Source: F-183 sp036502165 (GTDB lineage Bacteria; Acidobacteriota; Terriglobia; Bryobacterales; Bryobacteraceae). From it: 18,765 nt of DNA. The position numbers and the translations under genes were made by a program. The notes below the pieces were generated by a model. That model made no database searches and was not told the origin of the DNA. It saw only the letters and a program-made list of their open reading frames with translations. Positions within the stretch are counted from its first letter, which is position 1, and the number at the start of each line of letters is the position of its first letter. Where the stretch lies: assembly GCA_036502165.1 (NCBI GenBank), contig DASXZC010000369.1, forward strand, positions 1 to 18,765, given 5' to 3'. Of the stretch, positions 1-6,436 are shown piece by piece.

Positions 1-471
1 CTTCGTGCCGTTCAAAGTCACCGTCGTCGTCTGCCCCGCGAGGTCGATGATCATCGTGTTCCATTGGCCGGCGGGCTTTTGGGTGCGCTCGGTGACCTTG
101 CTCAATGAATAAATCGCACCGGTGCAGTGCCACTCATCACCGGCGGCGTCGATTTGCACTTCGTAGCCGTTGTGGACGCCGTACCAGGGATCCATCGGCT
201 TCTCGGGCATGCGGATGTAGACGCCTGAATTGTCGGTCGGGCCCGTCGTTTTGAAGACGACCTTGATCTTCGTGTTGCCAAACTTCTGGCCGTCGTACAC
301 GAGCAGACCCATTCCGCCTTCGGTCACCAGCATCTTGTCCTCGACATAGAAGCGGCCGGGGCCGACGTGGCGCCATCCCTTCAGATCTTTGCCGTCAAAC
401 AAATGTTTCTCGCCGGCGTAGAGAGAAACGCTGGCCAATGCCAGCACGAGGACCACCACGATTCGCGACAT
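1..471 (-). CDS. Secreted DUF1080 / 3-keto-disaccharide hydrolase-domain protein, C-terminus cut by window edge
   Basis: Reading the minus strand from an ATG at 471-469 gives 157 residues that run off the left edge. Residues 1-19 form a Sec signal peptide (hydrophobic core VVVLVLALA, likely cleavage after LYA). The mature part opens with LFDGKDLKGW (24-33), the hallmark start of the DUF1080 family (PF06439), and later carries SGVYIRMP and GYEVQID, also typical of this concanavalin-like beta-sandwich fold. Family members studied elsewhere act on 3-keto-glycosides made by Gfo/Idh/MocA oxidoreductases; many are uncharacterised, so the exact substrate is open. The gene starts 5 bases after the stop of the permease at 477, so the two are probably co-transcribed. 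There is no close Shine-Dalgarno; a GAGGA lies about 17 bases upstream, inside the permease gene. Family call is firm; function is inferred. Confidence 0.88.
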   Translation of the reverse strand, partial: MSRIVVVLVLALASVSLYAGEKHLFDGKDLKGWRHVGPGRFYVEDKMLVTEGGMGLLVYDGQKFGNTKIKVVFKTTGPTDNSGVYIRMPEKPMDPWYGVHNGYEVQIDAAGDEWHCTGAIYSLSKVTERTQKPAGQWNTMIIDLAGQTTTVTLNGTK

Positions 472-476
472 GACCG

Positions 477-1793
477 CTATTGTACGCTTTCCTCGAAGCG
501 GATCGCAGTTTTGAACCCGTTCGTCTTCCACCAGCCGTAGGCTGCGCCGATGACGAGCCAGGCTCCGCCGAGCCATTTGGATTTGTCGCCGAGGTTCAGC
601 CACATCACCAGACAAATCGCCCAGCCGAGCAGGGGCGGCAGGAGGGCTCCGATGGTGCGGACGCCGGTTCGCCAGGCGTAGAGGAAGGCGGCGGCGTTGA
701 CTCCCATGAATCCGATGAAGGCGCCGAAATTCAAGAGCTCGGCGCCGAATTCGAAGGACATCGTGAAGGCTCCGATCACGCACAACGCGCCGATGAGTAG
801 TACGTTGTTGGCCGGAACGCGTGTGGCCGGATGAACTGCGCCGAATACACTCTTTGGAAGGACGTTGTCGCGTCCCATTCCGAAGAGCAGGCGCGCGCCG
901 GCGAGCTGGCCTCCAGCTCCGGATCCTAAATTCGCGATCAACAGCGTGAGGTTCACAACATTAAACAAAATCGAGCCACCCGCCCGCGCGGCGACGTACA
1001 CATAGGCGGTGTCGTTGTCGGGAAATGCTTCATTTCCTGGCCAGATCAACTGCGCTGCGTAGACTTCCGCGGCCGACAACAGTCCGACAACGAAGCAGAG
1101 AAGGACCAGGGCGCGCGGGATGTTCCGCTTCGGATTCTCGACCTCTTCGGATAACGTCGAAACGCCATCGAAGCCGATGAAGGTCAGCACCGAGAGGGCG
1201 GTTCCGATTCCGAGCCCTGCCCAGGTGAACGTCGATGCATCGTAAAAAGGACGTGTGAAGAATCCCGCGTCGAGGTGCGGTTGGGCGAGCACAGATCGCG
1301 CAATCGCCCAGAACACCCATCCGACGACGAGCAGCATTCCACCGGCCATGAACGCGTTTGCGCGCGCCGTCGTTCGCACACGGCGCAGATTCAAATATGT
1401 GAAGAGCGAGGCGAAGATCACATCCCAAATCCGCTCGGGAATCATCGGGGCGAAATTGCCCGCGGCCTTCGCGCACCAGATCGTGCCGACGACGGCGTTG
1501 ATGACGTATTCGAGCAGCATGCTCCAGCCGGTGAGGAATCCGGCGGACTGATGGACCTCTTCGCCAACGTACGTGTAGACGGATCCGGCGCTCGGGTAGA
1601 CGCGCGCCATGCGCCCGTAACTGACGGCGGTGAACATCATGGCGACCATGCTGATCAGCACGGCGGTGACGACGTGTCCCTTCGCGGCTTGATGAACCAC
1701 ACCGAACAATGGCATCGGCGCGGTCGGCTGCACGAGAATAATGCCGAGCACCAGAAGTTCCCAAAGTCCTAAACTGCGGCGTAGAGTGGTCAT
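477..1793 (-). CDS. APC-superfamily amino acid/polyamine permease (PuuP-like)
   Basis: A 438-residue, strongly hydrophobic protein with about twelve predicted membrane segments. The N-terminus has the APC pattern: an unwound first helix region (LGIILVQPTAPMPLFGVV), then FTAVSYGRMARVYPSAGSVY and GFLTGWSMLLEYV, which closely resemble the putrescine importer PuuP and related APC transporters (TC 2.A.3). FIGFDGVSTLSEEVENPKRN is the conserved helix 6 and loop signature of the family. The ATG at 1793-1791 is chosen because it precedes the conserved LGLWELLVLGI segment. Substrate cannot be fixed from sequence: a cationic amino acid, polyamine or neutral amino acid is possible. It is first in a two-gene unit with the DUF1080 protein and is divergent from the crotonase gene, 52 bases apart. 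Confidence 0.9.
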   Translation of the reverse strand: MTTLRRSLGLWELLVLGIILVQPTAPMPLFGVVHQAAKGHVVTAVLISMVAMMFTAVSYGRMARVYPSAGSVYTYVGEEVHQSAGFLTGWSMLLEYVINAVVGTIWCAKAAGNFAPMIPERIWDVIFASLFTYLNLRRVRTTARANAFMAGGMLLVVGWVFWAIARSVLAQPHLDAGFFTRPFYDASTFTWAGLGIGTALSVLTFIGFDGVSTLSEEVENPKRNIPRALVLLCFVVGLLSAAEVYAAQLIWPGNEAFPDNDTAYVYVAARAGGSILFNVVNLTLLIANLGSGAGGQLAGARLLFGMGRDNVLPKSVFGAVHPATRVPANNVLLIGALCVIGAFTMSFEFGAELLNFGAFIGFMGVNAAAFLYAWRTGVRTIGALLPPLLGWAICLVMWLNLGDKSKWLGGAWLVIGAAYGWWKTNGFKTAIRFEESVQ

Positions 1794-1825
1794 CGGAAGA
1801 GTTCTGATTGTAACCCTGCCGTGCG

Positions 1826-1833
1826 ATTATAAT
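1826..1833. promoter_or_regulatory. Overlapping divergent -10 boxes between permease and crotonase genes
   Basis: The 8-base symmetrical element ATTATAAT contains a perfect TATAAT on the plus strand (1828-1833) and another on the minus strand (1831-1826). It lies 12 bases before the crotonase ATG and 32 before the permease ATG. No good -35 hexamer lies 16-18 bases from either (TTGTAA at 1808-1813 is only 14 bases from the plus box), so the call rests on the -10 match and its location in the only A/T-rich part of the divergent gap. If real, the two promoters could not easily be occupied at the same time. Confidence 0.4.
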
Positions 1834-1845
1834 CAGGCATCTTCT

Positions 1846-2610
1846 ATGTCGACCGTGAAATTTATTCGAGACGGCGCGATTGCAATTGTCACCATCGATC
1901 GCCCGGAAGTCCGCAACGCGGTGGACGGGCAGACGGCGCAGGCGTTGGCCGATGCGTTCCGCGAGTTCGATGCGGATGACGCGCTCGCGTGTGCGATCCT
2001 CACGGGCGCGGGTGGGACGTTCTGCGCCGGCGCGGATCTGAAGGCCGTCGCAGAGGGGCGCGGCAACGATCTCACCGACAACGGCGATGGTCCGATGGGA
2101 CCGACGCGGATGATGCTGACGAAGCCTGTGATCGCGGCGGTCGAAGGTCACGCCGTCGCGGGAGGACTCGAACTGGCGCTGTGGTGCGACCTGCGGGTCG
2201 CGGCGCGCACGGCCTTGTTTGGAGTCTTCTGTCGCCGCTTCGGAGTTCCGCTGATCGATCTGGGAACGATCCGGCTGCCGCGATTGATCGGACATTCACG
2301 GGCGATGGATTTGATCCTGACGGGGCGGGCGGTTTCAGCGGAAGAGGCATTTTCTATTGGGCTCGCAAATCGGTTGACTGAGGAGGGCGCGGCGCTGGCG
2401 GGGGCTCTCGAACTGGCGCGCCAGATCGCAGCGTTTCCGCAGGGATGCATGCGATCGGACCGGTTGTCGGCGTACGAGCAATGGCATCTGTCGTGGGATG
2501 ACGCGACGCGGAATGAGTTCCATCGGGGGTTGGAAGTTATAGAGTCCGGAGAGACGCGGGAGGGGGCGCAGAGGTTCTCGAATGGCGCGGGGCGGCACGG
2601 GGCGTTTTAG
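1846..2610 (+). CDS. Enoyl-CoA hydratase/isomerase (crotonase) superfamily protein
   Basis: 254 residues, normal crotonase length. The frame is open further upstream, but the ATG at 1846 begins the standard first beta strand (MSTVKFIRDGAIAIVTIDRP). The two oxyanion-hole segments are present: FCAGADLKA (59-67) and GHAVAGGLELALWCDL (101-116). Glu109 in GGLEL matches the first catalytic Glu of classical hydratases (rat Glu144). The second (rat Glu164, in the FGQPE segment) is absent; the region here reads GVFCRRFGVPLIDLGT (126-141), as in a known subfamily annotated only as crotonase/enoyl-CoA hydratase. A standard syn-hydration of enoyl-CoA is therefore doubtful, and another CoA-ester reaction is possible. 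It stands alone on the plus strand and its TAG overlaps the TAA of the converging antitoxin-like gene. Confidence 0.9.
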   Translation: MSTVKFIRDGAIAIVTIDRPEVRNAVDGQTAQALADAFREFDADDALACAILTGAGGTFCAGADLKAVAEGRGNDLTDNGDGPMGPTRMMLTKPVIAAVEGHAVAGGLELALWCDLRVAARTALFGVFCRRFGVPLIDLGTIRLPRLIGHSRAMDLILTGRAVSAEEAFSIGLANRLTEEGAALAGALELARQIAAFPQGCMRSDRLSAYEQWHLSWDDATRNEFHRGLEVIESGETREGAQRFSNGAGRHGAF

Positions 2611-2873
2611 GGGTTCGGATCCCGCAAATCAATTGGCCGTTCGTAGTCCTGCTGGCGTTCCAAATCGATCTCTGAGCCGGCGAACGGCGACTCTCTCAGG
2701 AAATCCGCGAGATTCATGCGCGGCTTGCGTGAAGGAGTTGGCGAATGATCCTTCGTCTTGTCGCGCAAGGACTTGATGCCCTCGACAATCAACTCGTCGA
2801 CGGAATGGACGTGTCCGCTTCGGAGCTCTTCCTCGACGAGGCGCTCGGTCTCGGGTTTCAATTCCACGATCAT
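2607..2873 (-). CDS. Small ribbon-helix-helix antitoxin-like protein, no adjacent toxin
   Basis: 88 residues. The N-terminal half (IVELKPETERLVEEELRSG, then SVDELIVEGIKSLRDK) has the beta-strand plus two-helix pattern of ParD/CopG-type ribbon-helix-helix antitoxins. The C-terminal tail MNLADFLRESPFAGSEIDLE resembles the toxin-wrapping tails of antitoxins normally paired with PIN-domain (VapC/FitB-like) toxins. In such systems the antitoxin dimer binds its own promoter and its tail blocks the toxin. The toxin gene would be expected just downstream, but that place is taken by the converging crotonase gene; the stop codons overlap (2607-2610). It begins 9 bases after the phytanoyl-CoA dioxygenase-like gene and has no visible Shine-Dalgarno, so it may be made from that transcript. 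It may be a relic, a solitary regulator or a partner for a distant toxin. Confidence 0.65.
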   Translation of the reverse strand: MIVELKPETERLVEEELRSGHVHSVDELIVEGIKSLRDKTKDHSPTPSRKPRMNLADFLRESPFAGSEIDLERQQDYERPIDLRDPNP

Positions 2874-2882
2874 ACGATTACA

Positions 2883-3656
2883 TCATTTCATGAACCCGCT
2901 CAGTTGCACGCCGTTCGCGCATAGTTCATCGTTCATCGGATCGTCGATCGCCAACACCTTCCGCAACTCGGGGCTCAGATGGGCTTGCGTCTCGGGGCGC
3001 AATAGTTTTTTTTGATATTGCTGCTGGGGAATGTCGCGACGCACGTAGAATCCGTGCATCGCGCGGCGGGGACGCTCGGTCGTGTTCAAGGTTCCGCCGT
3101 GCCACGTGGCGGCGTTCACGACTACGACGTCGCCAGCCTTGCCTGTCACTAATTGTTCTTGCGGATGTTGCGCGTTCGGATCGTCCAAGGCATCCTGCGG
3201 ACGCTTGTTCCATTTGTGCGAACCGGGCACGACGCGCAATGCGCCGTTTTCGGGAGTGAAATCGTCGAGCATCCAAACGGTGTTGCAGGTCGCAAATCCG
3301 TGGGCGTCGGGGAGGAGTCCCATGTCGATGTGAAGCGGCTGCAGGCCACCCTCATTGGGGTCGGCGACGCGGACGTTGAGGCTGCTGAGTTTGTACTCGG
3401 GACCGAGGACGTGCTCGACGCCTGCAAGTACCTCCTCCATCGCGATCGATCGCTCGAAGACTTCGCCCTTGTCGACCAGGTTCGCGAGGCGGCGTGCGCC
3501 GGTCTCCTGTTTGAACTCGCTGCCGGCATCCGCGCCCTCGCTCTCGAACAAGTCGGCGACGCGGCGGCGGAGGTCTTCGAGCAACTCGGGGCCCATGAAC
3601 CCGGGCAGCAAACAGAACCCTTCTGAATCGAGCTGATGCAGTTTCGTTGCGTCCAT
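2883..3656 (-). CDS. Phytanoyl-CoA dioxygenase (PhyH) family Fe(II)/2-oxoglutarate oxygenase
   Basis: 257 residues from the ATG at 3656. The frame is open upstream to an alternative start at 3761, but that would overlap the conserved N-terminus of waaF on the other strand, and DATKLHQLDSEGFCLLPGF is the normal PhyH beginning. The jelly-roll iron triad is visible: His109 and Asp111 in PLHIDMG, distal His186 in ATWHGG, with Arg197/198 nearby to bind 2-oxoglutarate. ENGALRVVPGSHKW is also typical of the family. PhyH-family enzymes hydroxylate many small molecules, so the substrate is unknown. The protein has no signal peptide and is cytoplasmic. Its start codon is only 19 bases from the GTG of divergent waaF, and the antitoxin-like gene follows after 9 bases. 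Confidence 0.88.
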   Translation of the reverse strand: MDATKLHQLDSEGFCLLPGFMGPELLEDLRRRVADLFESEGADAGSEFKQETGARRLANLVDKGEVFERSIAMEEVLAGVEHVLGPEYKLSSLNVRVADPNEGGLQPLHIDMGLLPDAHGFATCNTVWMLDDFTPENGALRVVPGSHKWNKRPQDALDDPNAQHPQEQLVTGKAGDVVVVNAATWHGGTLNTTERPRRAMHGFYVRRDIPQQQYQKKLLRPETQAHLSPELRKVLAIDDPMNDELCANGVQLSGFMK

Positions 3657-3675
3657 GACGTTACCATAACAACAG

Positions 3676-4704
3676 GTGAGCCCTTCCCGCATCCTCGTGC
3701 GCGCGACCAATTGGATCGGCGACGCAGTCATGTCGATTCCGGCGCTCGAGGCGATCCGCAAACGATTCCCTTCGGCGCATATTACGATCCTCGCGCGGCC
3801 GTGGGTTTCGGATGTTTACCGCGATGCTCCGTTTTGTGATGCGATCGAGCCTTACTTGCCGAGTCCTGGGATGAAGGATTGGAGGGCAAAGCTTGCGCTC
3901 GCGCGGCGACTTCAAACGCAAGGCTTCGATGCTGCGGTGATTTTGCCGAACTCCTTCGATTCCGCGCTGATTTGTCGGCTTGCGAAGATTCCTGTAAGGA
4001 TCGGTTACTCGAGGGATGGGCGCGGCATTCTACTCACGCACGCTATCGCTCGTCCTAAAACTGGCGAGGTCGAGCCGCACGAGCGGTTCTATTATCTTGA
4101 ACTGTTGCGGCGCGCGGGGTGGATCGACGAGCTTCCCACTGACGGCGCGCCGATTCGACTTGTGGCTACTCCGCGCGCGCTTACCGACCACGGCATCGAG
4201 GCCGGACGGCCGGTCATCGGCCTCAGTCCTGGCGCGGCATTCGGCACCGCCAAGCGTTGGCTGCCGGAGCGTTTCGCGGAATCGGCGAGCGAACTCGCGG
4301 GGCAGTGGGATGCCGCTGTCGTGATTTTTGGATCGAAGGATGAACGTCCTGTCGCTGATGAAGTGGCAGCCGGAATCCGCGCGCGCGGTGTCGACGCGGT
4401 GGTCAATCTCGCTGGGCAGACGAATCTGCGGGAGTTCATTGAACGGGTCGCGGCGTGCCGCTTTTTCCTCACGAACGACAACGGCGCCATGCATCTCGCC
4501 GCTGCGTTGGGGGTTTCCACTCTCGCTGTCTTCGGCTCGACGGATCACACGACCACCGGCCCGACTGGACGCGCGACGAGGATCGTTCGGGAACCGGTTG
4601 AATGTTCCCCGTGTCTGAAGCGCGAGTGTCCGATCGACCACCGGTGTATGACGCGCGTCACCGTTGAACGAGTCGTGCAGGAGGCGCTCGAGTTAAGCGA
4701 ATGA
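3676..4704 (+). CDS. waaF: ADP-heptose:LPS heptosyltransferase II
   Basis: 342 residues, the usual length for this GT9-family (GT-B fold) enzyme, which adds the second heptose to the LPS inner core at the cytoplasmic face of the inner membrane. Residues 5-22 (ILVRATNWIGDAVM) are the family's N-terminal signature, with likely catalytic Asp16. The donor-binding C-terminal half has TNDNGAMHLAAALGV and AVFGSTDHTTTGPTG, then the Cys-containing WaaF tail CSPCLKRECPIDHRCM. The GTG at 3676 is the only start that keeps the signature; the next ATG (3730) would remove it. No Shine-Dalgarno is visible. Its TGA overlaps the ATG of the next gene (ATGA, 4701-4704), indicating translational coupling. Confidence 0.92.
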   Translation: MSPSRILVRATNWIGDAVMSIPALEAIRKRFPSAHITILARPWVSDVYRDAPFCDAIEPYLPSPGMKDWRAKLALARRLQTQGFDAAVILPNSFDSALICRLAKIPVRIGYSRDGRGILLTHAIARPKTGEVEPHERFYYLELLRRAGWIDELPTDGAPIRLVATPRALTDHGIEAGRPVIGLSPGAAFGTAKRWLPERFAESASELAGQWDAAVVIFGSKDERPVADEVAAGIRARGVDAVVNLAGQTNLREFIERVAACRFFLTNDNGAMHLAAALGVSTLAVFGSTDHTTTGPTGRATRIVREPVECSPCLKRECPIDHRCMTRVTVERVVQEALELSE

Positions 4705-5078
4705 ACACACGGGTCAAGATCATCGACGCTGAGGAACTCTCTGCGATCCTCCACAATTCTTCGGCGATTCTTGTTGTCGGGGTCTTTGATCCGCTGCTCG
4801 CGGCGCACGCCGAGCGGCTCGCGGAAATCGCGCGCCCGGGCGCGTCGAAGCTTGTGGTAGCTGTCACCGATCCATTGAGCGCTGCACTGTTGCCGGTGCG
4901 CGCGCGCATGGAAATGGCTGCGGCGGTGGGCGTGGTAGACTTCGTTCTGTCTTACGAATCCGGCATCGAAACGAGGTTTCCCTGGGCGGATATTTACGAC
5001 GACACCGCGCAGCACGAGCAGTGGTCCGTAGATTTCATACAGCATGTACGCCGGCGCAGCAAAGCCATCTCAGCCTGA
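4701..5078 (+). CDS. Degenerate HldE-C-like nucleotidyltransferase-fold protein
   Basis: 125 residues, with no strong full-length family match that I recognise. Residues 22-45 (VVGVFDPLLAAHAERLAEIA) and VVAVTDPLSAALLPVRARME followed by VGVVDFVLSY resemble, in order, the nucleotide-binding strand, the HxGH helix and the later strands of the heptose-1-phosphate adenylyltransferase domain (HldE C-terminal, RfaE2). The FDxxHxGH motif reads FDPLLAAH here: first His to Leu33, Gly to Ala35, only His36 kept. The usual C-terminal ISTT-type motif is absent and the protein is about 30 residues shorter than the active domain. It is therefore probably catalytically dead or altered. It lies between waaF (4-base overlap) and waaC (35-base overlap), so a role in LPS heptose assembly, perhaps as a partner or regulator, is inferred from position only. 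A possible AGGAGG lies at 4679-4684, 16 bases before the ATG. Confidence 0.7.
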   Translation: MNTRVKIIDAEELSAILHNSSAILVVGVFDPLLAAHAERLAEIARPGASKLVVAVTDPLSAALLPVRARMEMAAAVGVVDFVLSYESGIETRFPWADIYDDTAQHEQWSVDFIQHVRRRSKAISA

Positions 5079-6033
5079 AAGTCCACACCGGATTCTAATC
5101 GTTCGCCTGGGCGCGATGGGTGACGTCATACACGCATTGCCAGCCGTTGCTTCGCTCAGCGCCACGTTCCCGAATGCGGAAATTGTATGGGCGATCGATC
5201 CGAAGTGGAGTGTGTTGCTCGAAGGCAATCCGCACGTTGGACGCGTGCTGCCGTTCAATCGCCGTGACTGGTCGAGCGTCAGAGCAGCTATGCGCGACTT
5301 GCGTGCGACGGAGTTCGATTTCGCGGTCGATTTTCAAGGACTGGTGAAGTCCGCGCTGCTTGCGACCGCCGCACGGCCGGAGAAGATCTACGGCTTTGCG
5401 CGGGGCGAGGCGCGCGAGACGCCGGCTACATGGTGCTACTCGAGTATGGCTTCGACGACCACCGCTCACATCGTCGACAAGAATCTCGAACTCGCCACAC
5501 TGGCGGGCGCGCGAACGATGCTCAAGGAGTTTCCGATTCCGCCCGGTGCGCCGGAAGGGGAGTTGCCGGATGGGCCTTTCGTGCTTGCGAATCCGCTGGC
5601 CGGTTGGGTCTCGAAGCAATGGCCACTCGAGCACTACGCGGGGCTGGCCGCGCTTTTGAAAATTCCACTCGTGCTGAATGGGCCGCCGTCATCCGCGGGT
5701 GAACTCGAGCAGGTCAAGGGCGCGCACGTTCACTTGTCAGGGCTCGCTGGATTGATCGATGCGACGCGACGCGCGAGTGCGATCGTCGGCGTTGACAGCG
5801 GACCGCTGCATCTCGCCGCTGCGCTCGCGAAGCCGGGCGTCGCGATCTTCGGACCGACTGATCCTGCGCGGAACGGTCCTTATGGAGGATCGATCGAAGT
5901 GCTGCGCGTCGCCGGCGCACCAACGACCTACAAACGCGGCGCGTCGATTTCGGAATCGATGGCCGCACTTACGCCCGAGGAAGTCGCCGCGCGCCTTACT
6001 TCTTGCAGCCGGTCGTTTCCATCGTGTACGTGA
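5044..6033 (+). CDS. waaC: ADP-heptose:LPS heptosyltransferase I
   Basis: 329 residues, GT9 family, which attaches the first heptose to Kdo of lipid A-core. RILIVRLGAMGDVIHALPAV (16-35) is the WaaC N-terminal signature with catalytic Asp27; FDFAVDFQGLVKSALLA is also typical, and GVDSGPLHLAAALAKPGVAI plus FGPTDPARNGPYG form the ADP-heptose binding region. The ATG at 5044 lies inside the previous gene (35-base overlap), but no other ATG/GTG/TTG exists before the conserved segment. At the 3' end the last 12 codons are antisense to the NTF2-like gene (5996-6033), giving an odd tail, SCSRSFPSCT, that is unlikely to be conserved. No Shine-Dalgarno is visible, so expression probably depends on coupling to the upstream genes. 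Confidence 0.9.
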   Translation: MYAGAAKPSQPESPHRILIVRLGAMGDVIHALPAVASLSATFPNAEIVWAIDPKWSVLLEGNPHVGRVLPFNRRDWSSVRAAMRDLRATEFDFAVDFQGLVKSALLATAARPEKIYGFARGEARETPATWCYSSMASTTTAHIVDKNLELATLAGARTMLKEFPIPPGAPEGELPDGPFVLANPLAGWVSKQWPLEHYAGLAALLKIPLVLNGPPSSAGELEQVKGAHVHLSGLAGLIDATRRASAIVGVDSGPLHLAAALAKPGVAIFGPTDPARNGPYGGSIEVLRVAGAPTTYKRGASISESMAALTPEEVAARLTSCSRSFPSCT

Positions 6034-6430
6034 TGGTCGCGATCTTCCATCCGTCGGGACCCTTGAACAGGCTCGCGGAGTCGACTCCGCAATGGCCAAC
6101 TTTCCCCTCGCGCAGGAATTCGTACTCGCCCCACACTTGCGCCAGATTGCCGCGCACGGAAACTTGAGGATGCGCGGTGAAGCGCTCGGCGATTTCCATT
6201 TTTGCGGCGACAATACCTTTGACAAATTCCTCGACGGAGCGTCCGGTGGGAACGCTGCCGTCGCGCGACCCGTAGAGACGCGCGTCAGGTAGCATCGTCG
6301 CGCGGATCATGTCGCCATCGTGCGCGGCCATGCCTTGGAACGTCTTCTCGACGACCGCGATCGCATCGGCTTCATCGGATGCCGCAAAGCCCACCAGCGG
6401 CACGAGCATCAACAAAAGTCCATAACGCAT
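5996..6430 (-). CDS. Secreted SnoaL/DUF4440-like (NTF2-fold) protein
   Basis: 144 residues. Residues 1-17 are a Sec signal peptide (YGLLLMLVPLVGF, cleavage near FAA). The mature part fits an NTF2-like cone fold: a first helix with EADAIAVVEKTFQGMAAHDG, then MLPDARLYGSRDGS, a helix with SVEEFVKGIVA, and strands ending in GWKIATITYTMETTGC. This matches the DUF4440/SnoaL-like group, whose members include isomerases, hydrolases and non-enzymatic ligand binders; the function here is unknown. It is the last gene of the seven-gene minus-strand run, starting 6 bases after the cyclase stop, and it has one of the two best ribosome binding sites in the window. Its 3' end overlaps waaC by 38 bases on the opposite strand. 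Confidence 0.82.
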   Translation of the reverse strand: MRYGLLLMLVPLVGFAASDEADAIAVVEKTFQGMAAHDGDMIRATMLPDARLYGSRDGSVPTGRSVEEFVKGIVAAKMEIAERFTAHPQVSVRGNLAQVWGEYEFLREGKVGHCGVDSASLFKGPDGWKIATITYTMETTGCKK

Positions 6431-6436
6431 TTGTGT

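Noticed and set aside
1030..2295. A 421-codon open frame on the minus strand spanning the start of the permease and crotonase genes
   Set aside because: Very Arg-rich translation without domains, in another frame of two well-recognised genes; an effect of high GC content.
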